DNA of 64,000 nt from Melissococcus plutonius ATCC 35311 (lineage in GTDB: Bacteria > Bacillota > Bacilli > Lactobacillales > Enterococcaceae), in assembly GCF_000270185.1 (NCBI RefSeq), contig NC_015516.1, forward strand, positions 1,717,501 to 1,781,500, written 5' to 3'. This document shows positions 38,696 through 48,972 of the stretch, one piece after another. The notes below the pieces were generated by a model. It had not been told where the DNA came from, ran no database searches, and saw only the letters and a list, made by a program, of their open reading frames with translations. The translations under genes and the position numbers were made by a program. How positions within the stretch are numbered: the first letter of the stretch is position 1; each line of letters begins with the position of its first letter.

Positions 38696-39528
38696 TTAAT
38701 AGCTATTGATAATTTTATCCCTAGCTGTTTGAATCTTATTTCCTGTCGTTCCTTCTAAAATTATGTAAATATATGGCTTTAAATGCTGTATTTGGGTAAT
38801 TGTTTCTTCAATATTCATTTTGCCATCACCAATATTGGTCATTGTTAATTCTTTTTTTTCATTACTAATAAAGTCCTTCAAATGAATAGCAACAATTTTT
38901 GAACCAAAAAGTTGAAACGCCTCTTCAATAATCTTATTGTATTCTAAATAGGTTGTAGGTCGGATTAAATTAGAAGGATCTAAAATAATGCCTAAATTTG
39001 AAGAATCGACAGCCTCGATGAGTGCTTTTGTATGAGCCAAATCATAGAGTGGATGGTTAATTCCTGGTTCAATTCCAACAATTACCCCATATTTTTCTGC
39101 CTCTTCTGTCATCATTCTTACTGAATCAACCACTTTCTCAAATGCTTCTTCGGTATAATTTTTCTCTGTATAATGCATTCTTTTATCACACAACCTGTTT
39201 CTGTAGCAACAATTTTCGAACCAAAGGTAGAAGCATACCGAATATATGTCTTAAATTTGTCAAGTAATACTGTTTTTTGATTTTCATCAGGATGGATAAT
39301 ATTACAGTAACAACTTAAAATGGCAATATTAATTTCATTCTTAGCGAAGGTTTGTTTCACATAATTTCCAAGCCCAGGGGATAAAACAGCAGGTTCCGAC
39401 AGTTCAGGAAATGATTTCGAAAGAGCTAATTGAATATGTTTAAATCCAACTCTAGCCACCGTTTCTGACAGTTCCTCGATTGTTTTTGTTTGTGGTAAGT
39501 CGTGTGCACGTATTCCTAAAGACAACAT
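38696..39528 (-). pseudogene. Sugar-phosphate isomerase/epimerase (TIM-barrel, xylose-isomerase-like), one frameshift
   Basis: Piece 1 (39528-39118) begins MLSLGIRAHDLPQ and holds GFKHIQLALSK, NIAILSCYCN and GSKIVATETG. It leaves frame at TGTGTGAT. Piece 2 (to 38696) carries CDKRMHYTEKNYTEEAF, VGIEPGINHPL with a likely metal Glu, ILDPSNLI and VAIHLKDF. Frame is restored by removing one GT unit (about 39185-39191) or adding one base. If repaired, about 277 residues, the usual size. The substrate is not identifiable; the position suggests a uronate or pectin-derived sugar. Confidence 0.75.
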
Positions 39529-39544
39529 GGTAATTTTCTCCTAT

Positions 39545-40440
39545 CTATTGATGATAATGATCAAAGTAAAGCATTTGATTACTTTTATTCTGTTTTAAGA
39601 ATTCTTTTGGTGTTAGATTAAATTCACGTTTAAAGCATTTTAAAAAATGTGAATAAGATTTAAAGCCACAAATAGCAAATATTTCACTTGCTTGTCGTTG
39701 CTCTTTCAATAACTGTTTTGCATAGGCTAATCGCCTATTTAGTATAAATTGATGTAAGGTAAAGCCGGTATATTTTTTAAATTCTCTCATAACATAATAT
39801 TTACTGACAAAAAATGCTTTTTCAATTTCCGCTAATGTTAATGGTTGATCCAGATTAGTGGAAATATATTCTATAATCGCCTCTATTCGTTTATTCTCAA
39901 CACCGTATTTAGTAATTGACGTATGTTCATCCTGCAATACCAACTGATTTAAATAAATAATAAAATCAATCAATTGTTGCTCATAAAAAATATCGGCGCC
40001 AAAACATTTCTTGTCAGGCTGTTTTTTTAATTTTCCCATATATTTCATTAAATGAGCAAGATTAATTTTTAATACTCGACTTTTCAAATGTCCAATGGTT
40101 GATTCAAAGCAGGCTTCTAAATGACCTTGCTTAGTAGAACGATTTTGTAAAAATTCAGGAGTCAAAAATATGTATACCCTTTCAAAACAATCGGTTGTTT
40201 GTCTGATTATTCGATGGATCTCTTGTGGATGAATTAAAAGAATAGAACCTTCTTCTAAAATAATTTGCCTTCCCCCTAAAAAAAGTAGGCATTTCCATGC
40301 AATGTACAATGAATTTCATAAAAATCATGGGTATGATATAGCGTTTTTGATTGATCCACCTGATCTTTTACAAAAAAAATCTCATATTGATCAGAAACCA
40401 TAGTATTTACATTGATATTTTTCTGTTTACTTACAACCAT
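39545..40440 (-). pseudogene. AraC-family regulator with cupin sensor, frameshifted in a T7 run
   Basis: The true start is the ATG at 40440 (MVVSKQKNINVNTMVSDQYE). The sensor reads YHTHDFYEIHCTLHGNAYFF, then hits TAG at the T7 run (A7 at 40278-40284 on the plus strand). One more T gives YFFLGGRQIILEEGSILLI. The rest (to 39545) is intact and ends in two helix-turn-helix motifs (EKAFFVSKYYVMREF, FAICGFKSYSHFLKCFK) and FNLTPKEFL. It is divergent from the GPH transporter-GH105 operon and so is its probable regulator. Confidence 0.85.
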
Positions 40441-40516
40441 ATCCTTTCTTCCCCTCTTTTACCATTAATCTAAATTTAACATAAATCAATGAATCAACCA
40501 AGCTAAATGGCATTTT

Positions 40517-40546
40517 TTGACAATAATTGAGCAAGGTTAGTTATAT
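40517..40546 (+). promoter_or_regulatory. Promoter of the transporter-GH105 operon
   Basis: TTGACA (40517-40522) and TTATAT (40541-40546) with an 18-base spacer. A second -10-like TATACT lies at 40567-40572. Confidence 0.45.
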
Positions 40547-40601
40547 TTTTTTCTATTCTGCCTTGCTATACTTTTTATGAAATAGTTTTCAACCGTCTAT
40601 T

Positions 40602-40615
40602 TGTAAGCGCTAAAT
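40602..40615 (+). promoter_or_regulatory. Catabolite-response element (cre) of the transporter-GH105 operon
   Basis: TGTAAGCGCTAAAT matches the CcpA box except at its last two positions. It is located between promoter and ribosome site, fitting carbon catabolite repression. Confidence 0.55.
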
Positions 40616-40652
40616 AAATATTCGATATTTTTTTATTAAAGGAGAAAAACAA

Positions 40653-42193
40653 ATGGTGAATAAGCAACATACAGTTAAATGGTATAATTATTTTTCTTAT
40701 GGCATTGTTGATTTTTTGGGTGCTGGTTCAACCGCCCTAACAGGTGCTTGGTTATTATTCTTCTACACCACTTTTTGTGGATTAACGGCTACCGAAGGAG
40801 CCACAATCTTTGCTAGCGCTCGGGTTATTGATGCAATTGCCAGTCCTTTGATGGAAATTATTACAGATAATTTTCATAAAACAGCATTAGGTCGTAAATT
40901 TGGTCGTAGAAAATTTTTTATTTTATTAGGTATTCCCTTTGTATTTAATTATGTTTTATTTTGGATTAGTAATCAATCCTTTATTTATTACTTGGTTACA
41001 TATATCGCTTTTGATCTTATTTACACAATGATTTTAGTTCCTTATGAAACACTGGCATCTGAAATGACACAGGACTATCATAAGCGATCAATTTTTTCAG
41101 GTATGCGCTTATTCTGTGGACAAATTTCTGCTTTTTTTGCAGCTTTTATTCCTGGTCGTTTAATTTCTTTATTAGGCAAAAACAATGCCAATTCTTTTTT
41201 CTATGCTGCAAGTATCTTTGCCTTTACTTTCATTTTTATTTTAATTCTTCTCTATTTATTTACATGGGAACGTCCAATAGATGAGATTGAGCCAATTACA
41301 ATAAAACAACAAAAAAAGAAGAGTCCTCTTCACTTCTTGATAAATTTCAAAAAATCTATCTCGATTTATTTTCTACTTTCCGTATCCGTTCATTTAGGAT
41401 TCATATTCTCATGTATTTAGGTTGTTACATTTCTCAAGATATTTTTTCACAGGTATTTACCTATTTCATTGTTTTTTCTTTAGCTTATACGGCAGTTGTT
41501 GCTTCCAACCTACTTAGTATTATTTCAATTGCTTGTATTTTTGGTGTTTTAATTGGGATTTTTACCATTTCACGTTTTAATCCAGCGATCATTTATCGTT
41601 TTTCAGTTGCTTTATTTTCAATAGGGATCCTTGGCTTTTTGATTGCTTATGGCATACCAAATGCCAATCGTTTATGGTTACTTTCACTTTCTGGGTTTGT
41701 TAGTGGTCTTGGCCGTGGCGCATTAGCCTACATTCCTTGGAACATCTATAGTTTTATCCCAGATGTTGATGAATTGGTCACTGGTAAACGTAGAGAAGGA
41801 ATTTTTGCTGGTATCATGACTTTTACTAGAAAATCAACACAAGCTGTTGCTGTTTTCCTCGTTGGAATTCTTTTAGATCATTCTGGTTTTATCGCAAAAG
41901 CAAGTGTTCAATCTGCCTCTGTCACTCATACTATTGTTTTAATTATGACTATTGGAACTTTCTCCTTTTTAATTATGGGAGTTATTGCTTCCTTTAAATT
42001 TTGTTTAACCAAAGAAACACATCAATTATTAATTGAAACAATTGAAGAATTTCGAAAGAATCCTACCTATCAAATGGATGAACAAACAGCAACTTGCTTA
42101 AAACAGCTTACTGGTTGGGATCAACAATATTTATGGGGAAATAATAATGTCATCTTTAAGGGAAAGACAACAGAAAAAGCAGAACAAAATTAG
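40653..42193 (+). pseudogene. GPH-family (MelB-like) glycoside/uronide symporter, one frameshift
   Basis: About 512 residues if repaired, with about 12 hydrophobic segments. Piece 1 starts at an ATG after AAAGGAG and contains the GPH N-terminal pattern GIVDFLGAGSTALTGAWLLF and the loop GRKFGRRKFFILLGIP. It leaves frame in CGATTTATTTTCTAC; one more T (T4 at about 41369-41372) gives YFSTFRIRSFRIHILMYLGCY. Piece 2 (to 42193) has the C-terminal half, with RGALAYIPWNIYSFIPDVDE and TGKRREGIFAG typical of GPH carriers. Linked to GH105, it would import unsaturated galacturonide or rhamnogalacturonide disaccharides. Confidence 0.88.
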
Positions 42194-42300
42194 CGTTTTA
42201 TTCTTATTATTCGGTAATCCTATTATTTACTTTTATCGATTCAAATAAGAAATTTAAAATAAATGAAAAATAAATTTTTTATCAATAAGGGGAGAAAAAT

Positions 42301-43413
42301 ATGCAAAATTCTGTCATTAACGAGCAACAAATTCAACAAAGTACCATTGATGAAACAATAAAAAAATTGATGAATAATCTTATTACAATTAAAGATACAG
42401 ATGGTGAGTTTTTATTAGATTTTGATGATATCATCGTTGATGATAAAAGTTGGAATGTTTGGAATTGGCCACAAGGGATCGGTCTTTATGGTATTTATAA
42501 ATATTGGGAAATAACCAAAAATGAAAAGGCCTGGCAAATTATTATAGATTGGTTTGAACAGCAATTTGCTTTAGGTTCTCCATCTAAAAATGTTAATACA
42601 ATGGCTCCTTTATTGACTATGGCTTACCTATATGAACAAAGTAACGACTGTCGCTTCCTACCTTACTTAGAAAATTGGGCAGAATGGGTAATGAATGATA
42701 TGCCAAGAACAGAAGAAGAAGGTTTGGAACACTTTACCTATGGACCAGAAAATATTGAACAATTATGGGATGATACTTTGATGATGACTGTCTTACCCTT
42801 GGCAAAAATTGGGCTATTATTAAACCGACCACAATATTTAGAAGAAGCTAAACGACAATTTATTTTGCATACTAAATATTTGTGTGATAAAAAAACTGGA
42901 TTATGGTTCCATGGTTGGACATTTTTAGAAAATCATAATTATGCTGAAGCCCTTTGGGCACGTGGAAATTGTTGGATTACAATTGCAATTCCAGAAATTA
43001 TTGATTTGTTAGACTTGAAGCCTGGTGATGCATTCCGAGAATTCTTAATCGAAACATTAAAAAAACAAGTTTCAACTCTAAAAAAATTGCAATCTCCTTC
43101 GGGTTTATGGCATACCCTACTTGATGATGAAACTTCTTATTGTGAAGCTTCTGCTACAGCTGGTTTTGCTTATGGATTATTAAAGGCAGCACGTAAAAAT
43201 TATATTGATAAAGAATATAAAGCAGTCGCCGAAAAAGCAATTTCAGGTCTGTTAAACGAAATAAACGAAGTAGGTGCAGTCCAAAAAGTTTCTATAGGTA
43301 CAGGATTAGGAGAAGATTTAACCTTTTATCAAAATATACGTACGACAGAAATGCCTTATGGTCAATCTCTCACTATCTTAGCTTTATCCGAATATTTATA
43401 TGAATATATTTAA
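42301..43413 (+). CDS. Unsaturated (rhamno)galacturonyl hydrolase, GH105 family
   Basis: 370 residues of the YteR/YesR type (alpha/alpha barrel), without a signal peptide, so cytosolic. It removes the 4,5-unsaturated galacturonate from lyase products by hydrating the double bond. Family marks are WNWPQGIGLYGIYKYWE, MAPLLTMAYLYEQ, LWDDTLMMTVLPLAKIG with the catalytic Asp region, GWTFLENHNYAEALWARGN and CEASATAGFAYGLLKA. The usual WGRGNGW is WARGNCW here. It follows the broken symporter by about 110 bases and has its own ribosome site (GGGGAG). Intact. Confidence 0.9.
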   Translation: MQNSVINEQQIQQSTIDETIKKLMNNLITIKDTDGEFLLDFDDIIVDDKSWNVWNWPQGIGLYGIYKYWEITKNEKAWQIIIDWFEQQFALGSPSKNVNTMAPLLTMAYLYEQSNDCRFLPYLENWAEWVMNDMPRTEEEGLEHFTYGPENIEQLWDDTLMMTVLPLAKIGLLLNRPQYLEEAKRQFILHTKYLCDKKTGLWFHGWTFLENHNYAEALWARGNCWITIAIPEIIDLLDLKPGDAFREFLIETLKKQVSTLKKLQSPSGLWHTLLDDETSYCEASATAGFAYGLLKAARKNYIDKEYKAVAEKAISGLLNEINEVGAVQKVSIGTGLGEDLTFYQNIRTTEMPYGQSLTILALSEYLYEYI

Positions 43414-43452
43414 TTAAGAAAAAAGGTTTGGTGTATTAAGAATTTGACCAAT

Positions 43453-43500
43453 AAAAAGATAGAAAATCTGATCAATATTAATCAGGTTTTCTATCTTTTT
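43453..43500. terminator. Bidirectional terminator between the GH105 gene and pepV
   Basis: AAAAAGATAGAAAATCTGAT / ATCAGGTTTTCTATCTTTTT, a 20-base stem with one mismatch and an 8-base loop, T-rich on both strands. Confidence 0.9.
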
Positions 43501-43577
43501 TGATCTATTAAACGATTAAAAAACAATCAAAATATCCAAAATATACATTAAAAAATGAACGAAACAAGGTATTTTTA

Positions 43578-44996
43578 TTATTTAACCAAGCGATAAATGG
43601 CATCTGCATAAATAACTGCTGATTTAAATAAATCTTCTAATTCCATAAATTCATTTGCTTGATGCATTGTGTCTACGTAGCCTGGGAACATAGCACCATA
43701 AGCAACACCACGTTTTAGTAGGCGGCCATAAGTACCACCACCGATAATTTTTTCTTCACCTTTTTGACCTGTATGATCTTCATAAACTTGCAATAAAGTT
43801 TTCACCAATGGATCATCAGTTGGTACATAGTGAGGTGCCATATTATGAGAACCCTGACTTGTTTTTACTGAATCTCCTACTGTTTTTTGGACTTTTTGTT
43901 GCAATTCATCTAAGGTTGTTCCTTGAGGATAACGGAAATTTAGGGTAACAAGATTGTTATTTTCAGAATTATTATCAACGTCGAAATCAATAATACCAGC
44001 ATTCATTGTTAAACTACCCATTTTAGTATCTTCAAAAGCAACACCTAATTTTTCACCATAAAAATCTTCATGAATATAAGCAGCCAGCGTATGAATAAAG
44101 TCTTTCGCACCACCGCCAAATGCATAGCCATCTAAAAAGAAAGCTAAAAATGTCCCAGCATTGATTCCTGTTTGTGGCGCAGCACCATGAGCTCCTTTTC
44201 CAGATAGTTCAATAGTAATTTTTTTACCATCTATTTCAATCGTTCCAGAAATAGGTTGTTCTTTAACATAGATATCAAAAGCAGCTTGCATTTCTAAAGC
44301 AGCTTGTTCAGAAGCAACCACTAACTTAGCAATTGCTGTATTAGGTACCATATTTTCTCGTAAGCCAGATTTAAAGCTATTTAAAATATATTCACCTTGA
44401 TTTTCATTCCTAAAATTTAAACGAATCGTGCCATTTCCTTTTTCTCCATTAATAATTGGAAATTCAGCATCTGGTGAGAAACCAAAATCTGGAGTAGCTT
44501 CATGTTTGAAGTAATAATCCATATCACCCCAACCACTTTCTTCATCACTCCCAATAACGAAACGAATTCTCTTTGAGATTGGTAATCCTAAATCTTTAAT
44601 AATTTTCAGTGCATAATAAGCAGCAATACTTGGTCCCTTATCGTCACTAGCACCACGAGCATAAATTTTACCATCTTTAATCATAGGTTCATAAGGATTG
44701 GTTGTCCAACCTGCACTGGCAGGTACCACATCCATATGAGCAAAAATGCCTAATGTTTCTTCTCCTTCACCATATTCAATATGTCCAGCATAATTATCAA
44801 CATTTTTTACAGTAAATCCATCACGTTCACCATAAGATAACATGTGAAGTAAAGCTTCTTTAGGACCAGGACCAAAAGGTGCATCTGGTGTTGCTTTTGA
44901 ATCATCACGCTCACTATTAATACGTAAGAGGTTCTCTAGATCTTCAAGCATGGCATCTTTACGAAGTTCTACTTCCTTTTTCCAGTCAATTGTCAT
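43578..44996 (-). CDS. pepV: Dipeptidase PepV (M20 family)
   Basis: About 472 residues. A cytosolic two-zinc aminopeptidase that cleaves dipeptides. The metal site is visible in IFAHMDVVP (His, with the Asp after it), GASDDKGPSIAAYYALK (bridging Asp), GSDEESGWGD (catalytic and ligand Glu), SPDAEFP and the C-terminal MHQANEF (His). The lid domain carries GKGAHGAAPQTGINAG. The frame opens with GTG nine bases earlier, but GGAG is well spaced only for the ATG at 44996. Single gene, intact. Confidence 0.93.
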   Translation of the reverse strand: MTIDWKKEVELRKDAMLEDLENLLRINSERDDSKATPDAPFGPGPKEALLHMLSYGERDGFTVKNVDNYAGHIEYGEGEETLGIFAHMDVVPASAGWTTNPYEPMIKDGKIYARGASDDKGPSIAAYYALKIIKDLGLPISKRIRFVIGSDEESGWGDMDYYFKHEATPDFGFSPDAEFPIINGEKGNGTIRLNFRNENQGEYILNSFKSGLRENMVPNTAIAKLVVASEQAALEMQAAFDIYVKEQPISGTIEIDGKKITIELSGKGAHGAAPQTGINAGTFLAFFLDGYAFGGGAKDFIHTLAAYIHEDFYGEKLGVAFEDTKMGSLTMNAGIIDFDVDNNSENNNLVTLNFRYPQGTTLDELQQKVQKTVGDSVKTSQGSHNMAPHYVPTDDPLVKTLLQVYEDHTGQKGEEKIIGGGTYGRLLKRGVAYGAMFPGYVDTMHQANEFMELEDLFKSAVIYADAIYRLVK

Positions 44997-45136
44997 TTTC
45001 TTCACTCCAATTCATTCTTTTTTTCCCCTACTATAATACCATTCTTTCTATCTAAAAAGGAAAAATTAATAAAATTTTTTTCATTTTTCTATTTGTTTTA
45101 TAATAAAGAAGAAAATACAAAAGAAAGGAAATCCTA

Positions 45137-45970
45137 ATGAAAAAACTAACATCCTCTATTTTAACCGAACTTATTCAACCTAGACCAGAAAATAGTCACA
45201 AAGGGAACTTTGGCAGAATTGTCTTAATTGGAGGAAATAACCAATTTGGTGGTGCAATTATTATGAGCACCCAAGCAGCTATTGGGACAGGAGCAGGATT
45301 AACTACTGTAGTTACCGAAGAAAAAAATCATGCACCTCTTCATGCACGTTGTCCAGAAGCCATGGCAGTTAATCTTATTAATCAAGAAGAAATTTCTGCT
45401 TTACTGCCTTCTGCAAATGTTGTTTTAATCGGACCCGGTTTAGGCGTCGATTCTTCAAGTCAGCAGTTATTAGAATTAGTTTTAAAGCAGCAATCTGAAA
45501 ATCAGTGGCTTGTTATTGATGGTTCTGCAATTACATTATTTGCTAAAAAATGGTTACCATTAAATTATCCCCATCATATTATTTTCACACCACATCAAAT
45601 GGAATGGCAGCGTCTATCTGGTATTCCTATTGCTGAACAGACAGAGATGAAAAATCAATCTGTTCAGCAACAATTAAATACGAACATTGTTTTAAAAAGT
45701 CATCGAACAGAAATTTATACAGAAAAAAATCATTACCAAAATCCAATTGGTACACCAGCAATGGCTACCGGTGGTATGGGAGACACCTTGTCAGGTATCA
45801 TTACTGGTTTTTTAGCTCAATTTGAAGAAAAAGAAATCGCTTTGATAGGTGCAGTCTATTTGCACAGCTATATTGGAGAAGAACTGGGTAAGAAAAATTA
45901 TGTAGTTCTGCCTACACGAATTAGTGAACAAATTCCTGTATATATGAAATACTTTGAAACACATCACTAA
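45137..45970 (+). CDS. nnrD: ADP-dependent NAD(P)H-hydrate dehydratase
   Basis: 277 residues of the ribokinase-like YjeF C-terminal family. It repairs damaged NAD(P)H hydrates using ADP. Motifs in order are GNFGRIVLIGGNNQFGGA (about 23-40), IGPGLGVDS, VIDGSAI, FTPHQMEWQRL and the nucleotide site MATGGMGDTLSGIITGFLA. The epimerase half (NnrE) is not fused. The ATG follows GAAAGGAAA. Intact and monocistronic. Confidence 0.92.
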   Translation: MKKLTSSILTELIQPRPENSHKGNFGRIVLIGGNNQFGGAIIMSTQAAIGTGAGLTTVVTEEKNHAPLHARCPEAMAVNLINQEEISALLPSANVVLIGPGLGVDSSSQQLLELVLKQQSENQWLVIDGSAITLFAKKWLPLNYPHHIIFTPHQMEWQRLSGIPIAEQTEMKNQSVQQQLNTNIVLKSHRTEIYTEKNHYQNPIGTPAMATGGMGDTLSGIITGFLAQFEEKEIALIGAVYLHSYIGEELGKKNYVVLPTRISEQIPVYMKYFETHH

Positions 45971-46113
45971 AATTGAAAAGCAATAAAATGGAAAGATTTT
46001 TATAGGAATAAACAAGCTCCAATTGACTTAAAACAGAATTATGCGTTATCAAAGAACTCTTTTATTAATAAAACTTTTTATTGAGTTAAGTAGTTTTGAT
46101 GAAACAAAAAAAA

Positions 46114-46157
46114 AACGATAAATCATCAATCGATTGTAAGTTTGATGATTTATCGTT
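46114..46157 (-). terminator. Terminator of the rsuA-type gene
   Basis: AACGATAAATCATCAA / TTGATGATTTATCGTT, a perfect 16-base stem with a 12-base loop, followed on the minus strand by a T9 run. Confidence 0.9.
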
Positions 46158-46218
46158 CTTCTGTTTGGTTTTTTTATTATTTTCCTGGCTTTTAACTAAT
46201 TTTTCAAAAAATATAAAT

Positions 46219-46950
46219 TTATTTTTCATTTTTAAATTGTTTTAATTGAGCAAGTTCAACTGTAGTTAATGGTCGATATTTCCCTAATGGGAGGTCACTA
46301 TCTAGGGATAAAGAGCCCATTTTCAAACGTTTTAAATAGGTTACTCTTTTTCCAATTGTTTCAAACACTCTCTTCACCTGATGAAATTTTCCTTCCTGTA
46401 TTGTTAAATGAACAATTGTCATTTGATGTCCTTCATCCATTTGATCAATAATGAGTCTAGCTGGTTTTACTGCTTCACCATTCTTCAGAGTAAAACCTTT
46501 GGCAAACAGTTTAATATCTTGTTCTGTAACTATTCCATCAATTTCTGCCAAATACTCTTTATCGACATGTTTTTTTGGTGATAATAATTGATGTGCTAAA
46601 TCTCCGTCATTTGTTAATAGTAATAATCCTTCAGTATCTTTATCTAATCGACCCACCGGGAAAATGTCTTTTCGATAGTGTTTTTTTGCTAATAGATCAA
46701 CTACAGTTCTTTCGATTGGATCCTTAGTTGAAGAAATCACATTTTTAGGTTTATTTAATACATAATAAAAATATTTTTGATAAACGATTTTTTCTCCTGC
46801 ATGGGTAACATAATCATCGATTTGAGAAATTTGTTGCTTTCCATCTTTTGCCAAAGTTCCATTCACTTTAATACATTTTTGTTTTAATAATTGCTTAACT
46901 TCTTTTCTACTACCTAATCCAGAATCCGAAAGAAATTTATCTAAACGCAT
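46219..46950 (-). CDS. rsuA: 16S rRNA/small-subunit-type pseudouridine synthase (RsuA family)
   Basis: 243 residues: an N-terminal S4 RNA-binding domain (MRLDKFLSDSGLGSRKEVKQ, about 1-60) and the pseudouridine synthase domain with the catalytic Asp in PVGRLDKDTEGLLLLTNDG. QEGKFHQVKRVFETIGKRV is the RsuA C-terminal motif. The first ATG (46959) abuts AAGGG; the ATG at 46950 is spaced correctly and gives the usual start. The gene sits near the MurJ gene as in other Bacilli (ytzG-ytgP). Specificity for U516 of 16S rRNA is assumed from the family. Confidence 0.88.
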   Translation of the reverse strand: MRLDKFLSDSGLGSRKEVKQLLKQKCIKVNGTLAKDGKQQISQIDDYVTHAGEKIVYQKYFYYVLNKPKNVISSTKDPIERTVVDLLAKKHYRKDIFPVGRLDKDTEGLLLLTNDGDLAHQLLSPKKHVDKEYLAEIDGIVTEQDIKLFAKGFTLKNGEAVKPARLIIDQMDEGHQMTIVHLTIQEGKFHQVKRVFETIGKRVTYLKRLKMGSLSLDSDLPLGKYRPLTTVELAQLKQFKNEK

Positions 46951-47068
46951 ACCATACATCCCTTAATTTATATTGATCTGTTCATTTCAAAATAATTGAC
47001 TATCATTAAATTTTTCTTCCATCTTTATTAAATGATTATCATTTGTATATTTATTAGGAAGATAAAAA

Positions 47069-47108
47069 TTAGACGTAAAAATGAATGATTGATCATCCTT
47101 ACGTCTAA
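47069..47108 (-). terminator. Terminator of the MurJ-type gene
   Basis: TTAGACGTAA / TTACGTCTAA, a 10-base stem with a T5 run on the minus strand, beginning nine bases past the stop. Confidence 0.75.
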
Positions 47109-47117
47109 TAAATAAAC

Positions 47118-48779
47118 CTAACTTTTCATTCTTAGTTTTTCTCGTAATCGTATTGAAATATTTCCCAAAAGCTTGTCCGCTAATTTGAATTTTAATGTTA
47201 AATACATATAAACAGCTCCACCAAAAGTCGCTACCAAAACAACAATTAAAAAGGATTGAAATCTACGTTCTGGGTTAAGAAATAGATATAAAAATTGTCG
47301 AAAAATAAATGATACAACAACCATTACCAATGTCAGTAAAAAGATCAGCAAACTTCGGCGAATCGTTAGGTTCAAATTAAAGCGTGTTTCTTGTTTCAAC
47401 TTCCTCACAATTAAAACGCAAGGTAAAGTGAATCCAATCATTGAGGCAAGTAATGGACCAAAAGATTCGAATAACCGAATACATGGATACTGAATCAATA
47501 ACTTCAATGCGAGTCCGTAGACTAAATATTTGATAGCTATCCGGTTCTGATAGATTCCCATTAACATATTTGATACCAACATATAAAATCCTAGGAATAA
47601 AGCAGTATAGCAAGCTTCTACCAATAAGGATGTTCCTAGTTTATCGAAACGATAAAATAATGTATAGAGTGGTTTTGATAAAATTATCATTCCAAAGGTT
47701 GAAGGAAGCATAATGAACATAAACAATTGTAAATTATTACTAATTAACTTAGAAAGCTCTCTATAATTCTTCAATGTAAACATTTCAGTAATGAGTGGCA
47801 ACCCGGTTGCTGATATAGAGGTTGCCAATGCTACGACAACCATAGTTAATTTATCTGGATTGGCATTAAATAAACCAAACAATTCACGTAATTGTGTGTC
47901 GGAATAATTAGTAAACAGACGCATAAAATTAGAAAATGTAAATTGATCCACCATTTTAAATAACGTAACACCAGATCCAACAATAATAAAAGGAATAGCC
48001 TCTTTGATCGTTTCAATTAATAATCTTTTAGTGGGTACATGATGCTCATTCGCACTATGTTCAATCAAATAGTCAAACATTGCTTTTTGCTTATGTAAAA
48101 AATAGAATAACACGATAAAACTTGCTAACATTCCAATAAGAGCAGCAAAAGTTGACTGAGTTACTGCAGACACATAATCTCCAGAACCTAATTTCATAAT
48201 AATAAAAGCAGTTAATAACATGTAAAATACGCGAATAATTTGTTCGACTATTTGAGATAGAGCAAATGGCATCATTTCTTGATTTCCTTGAAAAAATCCA
48301 CGAATCACACTCATACTTGGAAAAATCAATACCGCTAAACTTAAAGAACGCATAGTAGGAATTAATTCATCACCACCACCAGACCATTTAGCTAAAGCAG
48401 GAGATGCGATATACATGAGCAAGGCTGAAACAAAACCTAGAATAGCCATCATTTGTAAAGCACGAATAAAGATTTGGCGACTAATTTTATATTCATTTAG
48501 TGAATTATAATGAGATGTTTGTTTAGCAATTGCAGCAGGTAGTCCTGCTGTTGAAATGGTTAAAAACAAAGAATACACCGTATACCCCATTGAAAATAGA
48601 CTATTTGCCTCTGTTCCATGTGTGCCCATCCAAGCAAACCATGGAATGATGTAAACAGCGCCAAGCAGTCGAGAAATAATATTGCTAGCTGTCAGCCATG
48701 CAGAGCCTTTGACCATTTTATCCTGACTAGTCAAAATTGATTCTTCTGACTGTTCAACAGAATTCGATTGATTTATCAT
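47118..48779 (-). CDS. murJ: Lipid II flippase candidate (MurJ/YtgP-type MOP transporter)
   Basis: About 553 residues with some 14 membrane segments, in the MOP exporter superfamily. It starts with a polar tail and then SAWLTASNIISRLLGAVYIIPW, the standard N-terminal signature of the YtgP group. The motif FSMGYTVYSLFLTISTAGLPAAIAKQ and FPSMSVIRGFFQGNQEM also fit. YtgP is a Bacillus MurJ that moves lipid II across the membrane. The divergent neighbour is murE, supporting a wall role. The ATG at 48779 is five bases after GGAGG; the upstream TTG is part of the ribosome site. Confidence 0.85.
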   Translation of the reverse strand: MINQSNSVEQSEESILTSQDKMVKGSAWLTASNIISRLLGAVYIIPWFAWMGTHGTEANSLFSMGYTVYSLFLTISTAGLPAAIAKQTSHYNSLNEYKISRQIFIRALQMMAILGFVSALLMYIASPALAKWSGGGDELIPTMRSLSLAVLIFPSMSVIRGFFQGNQEMMPFALSQIVEQIIRVFYMLLTAFIIMKLGSGDYVSAVTQSTFAALIGMLASFIVLFYFLHKQKAMFDYLIEHSANEHHVPTKRLLIETIKEAIPFIIVGSGVTLFKMVDQFTFSNFMRLFTNYSDTQLRELFGLFNANPDKLTMVVVALATSISATGLPLITEMFTLKNYRELSKLISNNLQLFMFIMLPSTFGMIILSKPLYTLFYRFDKLGTSLLVEACYTALFLGFYMLVSNMLMGIYQNRIAIKYLVYGLALKLLIQYPCIRLFESFGPLLASMIGFTLPCVLIVRKLKQETRFNLNLTIRRSLLIFLLTLVMVVVSFIFRQFLYLFLNPERRFQSFLIVVLVATFGGAVYMYLTLKFKLADKLLGNISIRLREKLRMKS

Positions 48780-48972
48780 ATTAGCCTCCAATTATATAAA
48801 ACATACATCTCTTATTTTAATTGTAAAATTACCGATATGCAACGCTTTTTTCCTTTAATTTTTATTTTTATAAACTTATAATAGATTTATCAAGTTTATG
48901 AATAAATGACGTTTATTTAAAAAAATTATGCTATAATTATTTAAATTTTATCATTTAGTTGGAGTGAATAAT

